Below are positions 26,401 through 34,785 of a stretch of DNA of 64,000 nucleotides, piece by piece. Origin of the DNA: PALSA-911 sp963743035 (lineage in GTDB: Bacteria > Pseudomonadota > Alphaproteobacteria > Acetobacterales > Acetobacteraceae). Location of the stretch: the NCBI GenBank assembly GCA_963743035.1, contig CAVUOB010000003.1:186001-250000 (forward strand), given 5' to 3'. Made by a program: the position numbers and the translations under genes. Below the pieces are notes generated by a model, which saw only the letters and a list, made by a program, of their open reading frames with translations, made no database searches and was not told where the DNA came from. Positions within the stretch are counted from its first letter, which is position 1. Every line of letters begins with the position of its first letter.

Positions 26401-26660
26401 GGGTGCGGATTTTGGGTGGCGAAGGCAAGCAAGACGAGGGGGCTTTGCCCCCTTCGAGCCCCCACCAGAGGCGGAGCCTCTGGACACCCCGGTTATTTTT
26501 TAAGGAATGGGCGGGCGAGGCAATGCGGGTTGCGCCACCGTAGCCCGCCCATTCCTTAAAAAATGTCTGGGGTTTCCAAAGGGTTCCACCCTTTGGCGGG
26601 GATCCAAGGGGCAGAGCCCCTTGGCCTTCTTTCTCTTCACCACCCCCAAAATCCGCACCC
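26401..26660. repeat. Mirror-symmetric modular palindromic element 5
   Basis: This element lies between convergent mnmE and the histidine kinase gene. The outer arms GGGTGCGGATTTTGGG (26401) and its reverse complement near 26645-26660 are specific to this copy. Inside are GAGGGGGCTTTGCCCCC and GGGGCAGAGCCCC, then CCAGAGGCGGAGCCTCTGG facing CCAAAGGGTTCCACCCTTTGG. The central stem is a 22-bp perfect inverted repeat, ATTTTTTAAGGAATGG.. at 26495-26516 and ..CCATTCCTTAAAAAAT at 26543-26564, with a 26-base loop. Confidence 0.88.
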
Positions 26661-26664
26661 CGCC

Positions 26665-29600
26665 TCAGGCCGCCACCGTGATGGCTTGTGCCGCGCGGAA
26701 TGTCAGGGTGAAGACGGCGCCGCTGTCGGGGCTGTTGCGGACGGTGATATCGCCGCCCATGGTTCGCATGGCGCCGTGGCAGATGGACAGGCCGAGGCCG
26801 GTGCCGGCGTCCGGGCCTTTGGTGGTGAAGAACGGTTCGAAGATGCGCGGCAGGATTGCCTCCGGGATGCCGCCGCCGGTATCGGCCACCTGCAGCCGGA
26901 CGGCATCGCCGTCGGCGGTGGCGAACAGCGTGATGCGGCGCTGGCCCACGGGTTTCGGGTTCAGCGCGTCGCGCGCGTTCAGCAGCAGGTTGACCAGGAC
27001 CTGTTCGATGCGGGTCGGCTGTCCCAGGATCGGCGGCAGTCCCGGGGACAGGTGCAGGCGCAGCTCGATCTGCCATTGCTGCATCATGCTCCCGACCAGT
27101 GACAGCGCGCCCTGGATCGCGGCAGCGAGCGAGACCGGTTCCTCGCGTTCGGAATCCTGTCGGGTGAAGGCCTGCAGGTGCTCGATGATCTTGCCGGCGC
27201 GCACGCCCTGGGTGCGCACGCGTTCCAGGCTTTGCGCCAGTACGGTGCGATTGGGCGTCGGTTTCTGCAGCTCGGCGGCGGCGTTTTCCGCCGCCATGGT
27301 CATCAGGAACAGCGGCTGGTTCAGTTCATGCGCGATGCCGGTCGCCATTTCGCCCAGGGTGGAGAGCCGGGCGTTGATTTCCGTGCGTATGCGATTCTGC
27401 CGTTCCTCGGAGATGTCCATCATCGTGCCGATATATTCGAAGCTGCCGTCCGGGTTGAATTTGGTCGGGTGGGCATGCAGGCGCATCCATCGCGTCTGCC
27501 CGTCGCCGCGCCGGCAGGCGACCTCCATCGGCGGGAACGGACGACCCGTGCGCATTTCCAGCAGCCCGTCGAGGATGCGGCGGCGGTCCGTGGCCGAGAC
27601 CCGTTCGGTGAGCCGCAGCGGATCCTTGACGCCTGGCGGCGGCGGCCCGAACACTTTTTCCATGCCGGCCGAGTGAAACAGCGGTTCCAGCCGGTCGTCC
27701 GGGTGGCAAAGCACGCGCACCACGGCGATCGGCAGGTCGGTGAGCACCCGGTTCAGCGTCTCGTAGGCGGCGCTGACGGCGGCGGTTTCGCTGGCGATGC
27801 GTTCGCGGGTGATCTGTTCGCGCAGGCGCACTTCGTCGGAGATATCGGCGCTGGTGCCGGCGATCTCCACCGTGCCGTCCGGATGACGCCTGATCACGCG
27901 GGACTGGGTCCGCACCCAGGCCGCGCCGATGTCGTTGCGTTGGATGCGGAACTCGACGGTTGCCTGGTCGGCTTCGTGCAGGCGGGCCAGGTGCGCGCGC
28001 AGCAGATGGCGGTCTTCCGGCAGGGCGCGGTCCAGGAAGCCGCCGGCATGCGCGATGTCGCCGGGACCGGGCCCGAAGACCGTGGCTGCGTTGGAGCTGG
28101 TGAACAGCCGGGTCATTTCGCCATCCGGTTTGATGGAAAAATGGAAAATCACCACCGGCAGGTCGGAAATGAGGTCGTTCACCTGCTCGTAGGCGCGGAT
28201 CAGGCTGAGTGTCTCCATTTCGATCCGTGCGCGCATGACTTCCTCTCGCAGGCGGATCTCCTCGTGGATGTTCTCCAGACTGCCGACGGCGGTGCCGCCG
28301 CCCTGGGGATCGCGGCGCAGGTAGCGCGTCGTGTTGCGCACCCAGGTGAAGCCGCCATCGGGACGCAGCAGGCGGAATTCCTGGGTGGCGACGCCGTTTT
28401 CTCGCGCGCGCCGGCGGAATTCGGCGACGATCCCGCGGTCTTCGGGCACCGCGTTGGAGACCCAGAAGCCGGGTTCGGCCCGTTCCACCAGGTTGGGCCC
28501 GAGCGCCGTGTTGGCGTTCCTGCTCATATAGGTCAGCATATAGCTGTCGTCGGGCAGCACCTCGCAGCGGTAGATGGCCACCGGCAGGTTGTCGATGCTC
28601 TGTTCCATCTCCGCGCGCGCCGCCTCGGTGGCCTCCTGGCGGGCCCTCGCCACGGCCAGGGCCGCGCGCGTGCGCGCATGGGCGATGCTGCGCCAGACCA
28701 GCGCGGCGACGACCGCCGCGAACAGCACGATCCCGGCGGCGGCGATGCGGATCAGCAGGATTTCCCGGTTGGCCGGCACCAGCAGCGGATCCGCGTCGCG
28801 GCCGACATACACGGCGAGCGGCAGGTCATTGAGCCGGGCCCAGGCAACGAGATGCGGCAAGGTGCCGCCTGATCCCGGTTGGACCACGTTGCCGCGCGGA
28901 TCGCCGCGCATGCGCGCCAGCAGATCCCGCGTATCCTGTTCCGCATGGCCGGGCTGGTCGCCGGTCTGCGCGCCGGCGAGCGTGGCGCCGTCGTCCAGCC
29001 GTACCAGCCGGAGGCAGGCAAGGGTATGGGCGTCGCGCTGGCCGACCCGGTTCATCCGTTCGGCCAGCGCATCGACGCTCAGCCCGACCAGGACGACGCC
29101 GGCGAGCCCGCCCGCGCCGTCGGCGATGCCGCGGGCCAGCGGGATCATGCCGGAAGACCCGGCCATCTCTGTGGCCGGTTCCAGGGACGGCCTGCCGATG
29201 GCGATGGCCGGCTTGCCTTTCGCCGGCGCCGCCGCCAGCAGGGCTTTGAAGAAATCCCGCCCGGCGATGCTGACCGGCGGGGCGGAGCCGGCGGGGACCA
29301 GCAGCCTGCCATCGGCGGCGGCGACCCGGATCTGGCCCAGGCCGGCATCCTGCTGATTGAGCTGCTCAAGCAGCCTGGCGCCGAACGCCGCCTCGCCCGG
29401 ATCCGCCTGCCCGGCCGCGAGCGTGCCGGCATGCTGTGCCAGGGCGAGTGCCGCGAGGCCGGCATGGAACGGAAGCTGCAGATCGCCGGCAACGGCGTCG
29501 GCGAGCTGTTGCGCCTGTTTCAGCGCAGCCTTCTGATGCGCGGCGAACCGCCAATCGGCCAGCCGCTCGGCGGCGAAGAACACGGCGATGGCGAAGGCCA

Positions 29601-29694
29601 GCAGCGCCAGCGTCAGCCGGAGATCCGGCCTGCGCCACAACGCAACGCGGCGCGCGGGATCTTCGGTCGGGGAAATAGCGGGCGGCGTGGTCAT
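26665..29694 (-). CDS. Membrane-bound PAS-containing hybrid-sensor-type histidine kinase
   Basis: About 1009 residues. Transmembrane helix 1 (LTLALLAFAIAVFFAAERL) is followed by a periplasmic Cache-like sensor region and helix 2 (RIAAAGIVLFAAVVAALVW). Then come three PAS/PAC modules, each with a R-x-DG-F/T-x-W-V/M-R pattern, and the kinase core. The DHp histidine is in EMATGIAHELNQPL; the ATPase boxes are LVNLLLNARDAL, VADTGGGIPE and TGLGLSICHG. No receiver domain or response regulator is adjacent, so its partner is elsewhere. The start at 29694 is the first ATG before helix 1. It sits on the opposite strand between mnmE and mnmG. Confidence 0.93.
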   Translation of the reverse strand: MTTPPAISPTEDPARRVALWRRPDLRLTLALLAFAIAVFFAAERLADWRFAAHQKAALKQAQQLADAVAGDLQLPFHAGLAALALAQHAGTLAAGQADPGEAAFGARLLEQLNQQDAGLGQIRVAAADGRLLVPAGSAPPVSIAGRDFFKALLAAAPAKGKPAIAIGRPSLEPATEMAGSSGMIPLARGIADGAGGLAGVVLVGLSVDALAERMNRVGQRDAHTLACLRLVRLDDGATLAGAQTGDQPGHAEQDTRDLLARMRGDPRGNVVQPGSGGTLPHLVAWARLNDLPLAVYVGRDADPLLVPANREILLIRIAAAGIVLFAAVVAALVWRSIAHARTRAALAVARARQEATEAARAEMEQSIDNLPVAIYRCEVLPDDSYMLTYMSRNANTALGPNLVERAEPGFWVSNAVPEDRGIVAEFRRRARENGVATQEFRLLRPDGGFTWVRNTTRYLRRDPQGGGTAVGSLENIHEEIRLREEVMRARIEMETLSLIRAYEQVNDLISDLPVVIFHFSIKPDGEMTRLFTSSNAATVFGPGPGDIAHAGGFLDRALPEDRHLLRAHLARLHEADQATVEFRIQRNDIGAAWVRTQSRVIRRHPDGTVEIAGTSADISDEVRLREQITRERIASETAAVSAAYETLNRVLTDLPIAVVRVLCHPDDRLEPLFHSAGMEKVFGPPPPGVKDPLRLTERVSATDRRRILDGLLEMRTGRPFPPMEVACRRGDGQTRWMRLHAHPTKFNPDGSFEYIGTMMDISEERQNRIRTEINARLSTLGEMATGIAHELNQPLFLMTMAAENAAAELQKPTPNRTVLAQSLERVRTQGVRAGKIIEHLQAFTRQDSEREEPVSLAAAIQGALSLVGSMMQQWQIELRLHLSPGLPPILGQPTRIEQVLVNLLLNARDALNPKPVGQRRITLFATADGDAVRLQVADTGGGIPEAILPRIFEPFFTTKGPDAGTGLGLSICHGAMRTMGGDITVRNSPDSGAVFTLTFRAAQAITVAA

Positions 29695-29974
29695 TTCTGC
29701 TTGTATCCGGAAATGGCGATTGACCGATCGGTGCAATATTAACGGCAATTCAACCGGGATGTCGCGGGCTTCCGATGCTGTTCGCGTTCAATCCCGCCCT
29801 CGGCCGCCGCCGGCATTCCAGACCCTGCGGGGAAGGACGTGGAAGGCCGGGCGGCGATCGTTCTATAAACCGGTCAGGAAATCCTGGATGCGGGACATCG
29901 CCATTGTCTGGCCGGAAATTCAAGCTATATCAATAGGTTAAAATTCGGGCGGGCGAATGGGGATCGGAGGGTCG

Positions 29975-31840
29975 ATGAACGTGCGGTTCGATGTGGTGGT
30001 GGTGGGCGGTGGTCACGCCGGCTGCGAGGCGGCGGCGGCGGCGGCGCGGCTGGGTGCGCGCACCCTGCTGCTGACCCATCGGCTGGAGACGATCGGCGAG
30101 ATGTCCTGCAATCCCGCCATCGGCGGCATCGGCAAGGGGCATCTGGTGCGCGAGATCGACGCGCTCGACGGCGTCATGGGCCGGGCCGCCGATCTGGCCG
30201 GGATTCACTTCAAGCTGCTCAACCGCAGCAAGGGCCCGGCGGTGCGCGGCCCGCGGGCGCAGGCGGATCGCGCGCTCTATCGCCGTGCCATGCAGGCGCT
30301 GCTGGCCGAGACGCCGGGGCTGGAGCTGCGCGCGGGCACGGCCGAGGATCTGGAAATCGGCGCCGATGGCAGGCTGGTGGCGGTGATCTGCGGCGACGGC
30401 ACACGGGTGGCGTGCGGCGCCGCGGTGCTGACCGCCGGGACCTTCCTGCGCGGCGTGATCCATGTCGGCGACACCCAGACGCCGGCCGGGCGGGTGGGGG
30501 AGGCGCCGTCGGTCGGGCTGGCGCGCACCCTGGCGCGCCTGGCGCTGCCGCTCGGCCGCCTGAAGACCGGCACGCCGCCACGGCTGGACCGGAGCACGAT
30601 CGACTGGGCGGGATTGCCGGCCGATCACGGCGACGCGGTGCCCGAGCCGTTCAGCACGATGACCCCTGCGATTGTCAATCCGCAGGTCGAATGCCGGATC
30701 ACCGCGACCACGCCGGCGACGCATGCGATCATCCGCGCCAACCTGCACCGCTCCGCGGTCTATGGCGGCGGCATTACCGGCGTCGGCCCGCGCTACTGCC
30801 CCTCGATCGAGGACAAGGTCTTGCGATTTGCCGAGCGCGAACGGCACCAGATCTTCCTGGAACCGGAGGGCCTGGACGATCCCCTGGTGTATCCGAACGG
30901 CATTTCCACCAGCCTGCCGGCCGAGGTGCAGCTGGAGGTGCTGGCGAGCATTCCCGGCCTGGAACACGCCCGGATGGTCCGGCCGGGCTATGCGGTGGAA
31001 TATGATTTCGTCGATCCGCGGGCGCTGACGCCGTCGCTGGAGGTGCGCGCCCTGCCCGGCCTGTTCCTGGCCGGCCAGGTGAACGGCACCACCGGCTATG
31101 AGGAAGCGGCGGCGCAGGGCCTGATGGCCGGGCTCAACGCCGCGCGCCTGGCCGGCGGATCGGCGCCGGTGACGCTGGACCGCTCGGAGGCCTATATCGG
31201 CGTCCTCACCGACGACCTGACCACGCAGGGCGTCAGCGAGCCCTACCGCATGTTCACCTCGCGCGCGGAGTTCCGGCTGACTCTGCGGGCGGACAACGCC
31301 GATCTGCGGCTGACCGCGCGCGGCGTGGAATGGGGCCTCGTCGGCTCCGCCCGGTCGGCCTCGTTCGAGCAGCATCGCCTGGCCGTGGAGGGCGGGTTGG
31401 AACGGGCCCGCACCGAAGGCGCCAATCCCGCCGCGCTGGAACGCGCGGGCATTTCCATCCGCGCCGACGGCAAGTGGCGTTCCGTGCTGGACCTGCTCGG
31501 CCATGCGGTGGTGGAGCCGGAGGCCCTGGCCGACGCCTTCCCCTGGCTGCGCGAGCTGTCGCCGCGGGCTTTGGCCCAGGTGCAGACGGAGGCGCGCTAT
31601 GCCGGCTATTTGCACCGGCAGAACGCGGATATCCGCAGCTTCCGGCGGGAGGAGGCGGTGTCGCTGGAGGATGTGGATTTCGCCGGCATCGGCGGCCTGT
31701 CGACGGAATTGCGGTCCAAGCTCGATCTGCACCGCCCGGCCTCGCTGGGCGCGGCGTCGCGCATCCAGGGCATGACGCCGGCCGCGCTCGGGGCGATCGC
31801 GGCACATCTGCGCAAGCGGACGGGGAGCCGGGCCGCGTGA
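29975..31840 (+). CDS. mnmG: tRNA uridine-5-carboxymethylaminomethyl modification enzyme MnmG
   Basis: The 621-residue protein has the N-terminal FAD-binding VVVVGGGHAGCEAAAAAARLG, the MnmG signature EMSCNPAIGGIGKGHLVREIDALDG and the C-terminal helical MnmE-binding domain (RLTARGVEWGLV, DIRSFRREEAVSLEDVDFAGIGGLS). It acts with MnmE on wobble uridines. ATG 29975 has GGAGG five bases upstream; the earlier in-frame ATG at 29957 is poorer. Only two bases separate its stop codon from the first parS site. Confidence 0.96.
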   Translation: MNVRFDVVVVGGGHAGCEAAAAAARLGARTLLLTHRLETIGEMSCNPAIGGIGKGHLVREIDALDGVMGRAADLAGIHFKLLNRSKGPAVRGPRAQADRALYRRAMQALLAETPGLELRAGTAEDLEIGADGRLVAVICGDGTRVACGAAVLTAGTFLRGVIHVGDTQTPAGRVGEAPSVGLARTLARLALPLGRLKTGTPPRLDRSTIDWAGLPADHGDAVPEPFSTMTPAIVNPQVECRITATTPATHAIIRANLHRSAVYGGGITGVGPRYCPSIEDKVLRFAERERHQIFLEPEGLDDPLVYPNGISTSLPAEVQLEVLASIPGLEHARMVRPGYAVEYDFVDPRALTPSLEVRALPGLFLAGQVNGTTGYEEAAAQGLMAGLNAARLAGGSAPVTLDRSEAYIGVLTDDLTTQGVSEPYRMFTSRAEFRLTLRADNADLRLTARGVEWGLVGSARSASFEQHRLAVEGGLERARTEGANPAALERAGISIRADGKWRSVLDLLGHAVVEPEALADAFPWLRELSPRALAQVQTEARYAGYLHRQNADIRSFRREEAVSLEDVDFAGIGGLSTELRSKLDLHRPASLGAASRIQGMTPAALGAIAAHLRKRTGSRAA

Positions 31841-31842
31841 GG

Positions 31843-31858
31843 TGTTTCACGTGAAACA
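31843..31858. promoter_or_regulatory. parS: parS centromere site 1
   Basis: The 16-bp sequence TGTTTCACGTGAAACA is the perfect consensus parS site bound by ParB. It lies two bases after the mnmG stop. Confidence 0.97.
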
Positions 31859-31880
31859 CTCTCCTTTGCCGCCGGCCCGG

Positions 31881-31896
31881 TGTTTCACGTGAAACA
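31881..31896. promoter_or_regulatory. parS: parS centromere site 2
   Basis: A second perfect TGTTTCACGTGAAACA lies exactly 38 bp downstream of the first site. Confidence 0.97.
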
Positions 31897-31918
31897 CCTC
31901 TTCCTTTCGTCGATCGGG

Positions 31919-31934
31919 GGTTTCACGTGAAACA
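31919..31934. promoter_or_regulatory. parS: parS centromere site 3, overlapping the rsmG start
   Basis: GGTTTCACGTGAAACA differs from consensus only in its first base. It lies 38 bp after site 2. Its central GTG (31927) is the proposed start codon of rsmG, so ParB bound here would cover the translation start region of the gene's DNA. Confidence 0.93.
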
Positions 31935-32565
31935 CCCCCCTTCCGCCGTGACCAATTCCATCCTCGCCTCGATCCCTTTGTCCGAAGACCGGCTGGCGGC
32001 GCTCGGGCGCTTTGCGGAGCTGCTGCTGCGCTGGAACCGCACCGTCAACCTGATCGCGCGGCGCGACGAGGCCAATCTCTGGGACCGCCATATCGCCGAT
32101 TCGCTGCAGCTCGCGGCCTTGCTGCCCGGCCCTGCCCCGGCCCGGGCGATCGATCTCGGTTCCGGCGGCGGCTTTCCCGGCCTCGTCCTCGCCATCGCCA
32201 CCGGCATCGCCTTCGATCTGGTCGAGTCCGACCAGCGCAAGGCGGCGTTTTTGCGCGAAGCCGCCCGTATCGCCGGGGCCCCCGCCACGGTCCACGCCAC
32301 CCGCATCGAGGCGGCCCGCATCCCGCCGGCGCCGCTGATCACCGCCCGCGCGCTGGCGCCCTTGCCGGATCTGCTGGCCCTCGCCGCGCCATTATTGGCG
32401 GAAAACGGTGTCTGCCTGTTTCTGAAGGGCGCCAACGCCGATACGGAATTGACGGCCGCCGCCGCCCGGTGGCACATGCGCACCGAGCGCTTCCCCAGCC
32501 GCACCGCCCCAGGCGCCAGCATCCTCCGGATCAGTGAGATAGAATTTGTCCAACCCACCGCCTGA
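31927..32565 (+). CDS. rsmG: 16S rRNA (guanine(527)-N7)-methyltransferase
   Basis: The 212-residue protein matches RsmG/GidB: LLRWNRTVNLIARRDEANLWDRHIADSLQL, then the SAM-binding AIDLGSGGGFPGLVLAIA. It methylates G527 of 16S rRNA; its loss is known to give low-level streptomycin resistance. The start is GTG inside the third parS site, with GGGGG upstream; GTG 31948 is the alternative. It overlaps parA by 20 bases, in the usual mnmG-rsmG-parA-parB order. Confidence 0.94.
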   Translation: MKHPPSAVTNSILASIPLSEDRLAALGRFAELLLRWNRTVNLIARRDEANLWDRHIADSLQLAALLPGPAPARAIDLGSGGGFPGLVLAIATGIAFDLVESDQRKAAFLREAARIAGAPATVHATRIEAARIPPAPLITARALAPLPDLLALAAPLLAENGVCLFLKGANADTELTAAAARWHMRTERFPSRTAPGASILRISEIEFVQPTA

Positions 32566-33433
32566 TTCCGGCAACGCCCGCTCGCCGCGCCCGCCGCGCG
32601 TGATCGCCATCGCCAACCAGAAGGGCGGCGTCGGCAAGACCACGACGGCGATCAATCTGGCCACCGCCCTGTCCGCCACCGGCGAATCCGTGCTGCTGAT
32701 CGACCTCGACCCGCAGGGCAACGCCTCCACCGGCCTCGGCATCGCCCGCACCGACCGCGCAACCGGCAGTTACCGGCTGCTCGCGGACGGGGTTCAGCTG
32801 GCCGAGGCCACAAGGGCGAGCTTCGTGCCCAATCTGGCGCTGATCCCCGCCGAACCGGACCTCGCCGGCGCGGAGATCGAGATGGTGGATCTGCCCCGCC
32901 GCGAATTCCGCCTGCATGACGCGCTCGAGCCGGTCCGCCGACAGCCCGGCCCCTACAGCTTTATCCTGATCGACTGCCCGCCCAGCCTCGGTCTGCTGAC
33001 CTTGAACGCCCTGGTGGCGTCGGACGCGGTCATGGTGCCGCTGCAATGCGAATTCTTCGCCCTGGAAGGCATCACCCAGCTCATCCGCACCATCGACATG
33101 GTCAAGCGGGCGCTCAATCCCGCATTGTCGCTGCAGGGCATCGTGCTGACCATGTTCGATCGCAGGAACAACCTGTCCGAGCTGGTCGCCGCCGATGCCC
33201 GCGGCTTCTTCGGCGCCCAGGTCTACGAGACGGTCATCCCCCGCAATATCCGCATTTCCGAGGCGCCGAGCCACGGCAAGCCGGTGCTGTTCTATGATTT
33301 CCGCTCCGCCGGCGCCCAGGCCTATGTGCATCTGGCCGGCGAATTCCTGCGCCGCGAACGCGCGCTGTCCGCTCCCGCACCCGCTCCCGCCAATCCCTCC
33401 CCCGACTACCCATCATCGGAATCCGCTGCATGA
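32546..33433 (+). CDS. parA: Chromosome partitioning ATPase ParA
   Basis: The 295-residue protein has the deviant Walker A motif ANQKGGVGKTTTAINLATAL, IDLDPQGNASTGLG, and LIDCPPSLGLLTLNALVASDAVMVPLQCEFFALEGI. ParA binds DNA non-specifically as an ATP dimer and moves ParB-parS complexes apart. The start appears to be TTG 32546, inside rsmG; a GTG at 32600 would begin right at the conserved VIAIANQ. The C-terminal tail is Pro/Ser-rich. Confidence 0.95.
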   Translation: MSNPPPDSGNARSPRPPRVIAIANQKGGVGKTTTAINLATALSATGESVLLIDLDPQGNASTGLGIARTDRATGSYRLLADGVQLAEATRASFVPNLALIPAEPDLAGAEIEMVDLPRREFRLHDALEPVRRQPGPYSFILIDCPPSLGLLTLNALVASDAVMVPLQCEFFALEGITQLIRTIDMVKRALNPALSLQGIVLTMFDRRNNLSELVAADARGFFGAQVYETVIPRNIRISEAPSHGKPVLFYDFRSAGAQAYVHLAGEFLRRERALSAPAPAPANPSPDYPSSESAA

Positions 33434-33443
33434 GTGCCCCCCC

Positions 33444-34318
33444 ATGAAGGAAGCCAGCCCCCGTCTCGGCCGCGGCCTGGCCGCCCTGCTCGGCGAGACC
33501 GCGCCGCCCACGCCACAATCCCCGGGCGTGCGCAGCCTGCCGGTGGAAATGCTGGAACCGAGCCCCTACCAGCCGCGCGGCGCGATGAATGCCGAGGCGC
33601 TGGACGAGCTGACCGCGTCGATCCGTGCCCGCGGCATCCTGCAGCCCTTGCTGGTCCGCCCGCACCCGACGCAGCCCGAGCGCTACCAGATCATCGCCGG
33701 CGAGCGCCGCTGGCGCGCCAGCCAGGCCGCCGGGCTGCACGAAGTGCCGGCGCTGATCCGCGAACTGACCGATGTCGACGCCATGGCCGCCGGCCTGGTG
33801 GAGAACCTGCAGCGCCAGGACCTGAATCCGATCGAGGAAGCCGAGGGTTTCCGCCGGCTGCTGGACGAATTCGGCGTCAGCCAGGACCAGGTCGGCCAGG
33901 CCGTCGGCAAGTCCCGCGTGCATGTCAGCAACACGCTTGCGCCTGTTGACCCTGCCGGAAATCATCCGGGCCGAACTGCGCAAGGGCACGCTGACGGCCG
34001 GCCATGCCCGCGCCCTGCTGATGCATCCCGCGCCGGAGACGGTGCTGGCGACCGTGCTGACGCGCGGGCTGAACGTCCGCCAGACCGAGGCGCTGGCCAA
34101 GGCTCCCGCCGCCTTCCACGGCGCGGCCTCCCGCCCGGCCAGACAGAAGGATCCGGAAACCGCCACGCTGGAGCGCGAACTGTCCGAACGGCTCGGCCTG
34201 AAGGTGGAAATTGCCTATGACGGCAAGGGCGGCAGCGTGCGTATTCACTACCGGGACCTCGAGCAGCTCGAACTCCGTGCTGGCCTATCTGACCGGGTCG
34301 AACTCAGCCGTGTCCTGA
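33444..34318 (+). pseudogene. parB: Chromosome partitioning protein ParB, two frameshifts as sequenced
   Basis: It begins MKEASPRLGRGLAALLGE, with the CTPase/parS-binding core LQPLLVRPHP..YQIIAGERRWRASQAAGL and ENLQRQDLNPIEEAEGFRRLL. Frame is lost near 33937, where one T too many interrupts HVSNT-LRLLTLPEIIRAELRKGTL. It is lost again near 34267, where one C too many interrupts DLEQL-NSVLAYLTGSNSAVS-stop. Correcting both gives about 291 residues, the normal ParB length with a normal C-terminal dimer motif. Since the three parS sites and parA are intact, sequencing error is the simplest explanation. Confidence 0.9.
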
Positions 34319-34346
34319 GAGAATATTGGCTGAAATCAGCGGGTTA

Positions 34347-34379
34347 TCCGGATATCATTTCGATATGGAGATATCCGGA
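34347..34379. terminator. Hairpin downstream of parB
   Basis: TCCGGATATC and GATATCCGGA form a 10-bp perfect stem around a 13-base loop. It lies between parB and the convergent small gene. It has no T-tract, so it is a candidate bidirectional transcript end or a protein-binding dyad. Confidence 0.5.
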
Positions 34380-34389
34380 CCCGGCCGGA

Positions 34390-34662
34390 TCAGGATCGGG
34401 AGCGCAGCCGCTTGGCGTTGGCGCGCGCCTTGGCGTGAAACGGCGCCAGCACGGCCTGCTCGCTGCCGCCGGTCATCAGCGCCAGCGCCGCGCGGTGCAT
34501 GGCGTCGGATTTCTCCATCACCATGCGTTGGTACTCGTCCACCGAGCAGGTGCCGCTGAAGATCATCATGGTTCGGTGGAGGATCGTCTCCCAGGAAGCA
34601 AGGGCGAGTTCGCCATACAATATGGGTAGAGCTACGGAGCGGCCTGCGGCGGACTTCTTCAT
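34390..34662 (-). CDS. Conserved-looking hypothetical small helical protein
   Basis: The 90-residue product starts MKKSAAGRSVALPILYGELALASWETILHRTMM, is predicted all-helical, and ends in a basic tail KARANAKRLRSRS. I do not recognise a family; the mix of amphipathic helix and basic tail is phasin-like, but that is only a resemblance. The codon pattern is coding-like, and the gene has its own space convergent with parB. A longer start at 34734 is possible. Confidence 0.5.
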   Translation of the reverse strand: MKKSAAGRSVALPILYGELALASWETILHRTMMIFSGTCSVDEYQRMVMEKSDAMHRAALALMTGGSEQAVLAPFHAKARANAKRLRSRS

Positions 34663-34785
34663 AGTGTCATGCAATGCACCCGCGCGGGGCGCCGCACAAG
34701 CGATATCGCGCACGTCTGCCACCCACGCCGTCATTCGGCATGGCGGCGTGGCGCGCGCACCACGCTTTCGCCAACGCCCGCCGGA

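Noticed and set aside
29695..29974. Replication origin before mnmG
   Set aside because: I found no DnaA boxes or AT-rich unwinding tract here, although the parS cluster implies oriC is not far away.
33930..34270. Programmed frameshifting in parB
   Set aside because: The two sites share no slippery sequence, and the same kind of break occurs in six other unrelated genes.
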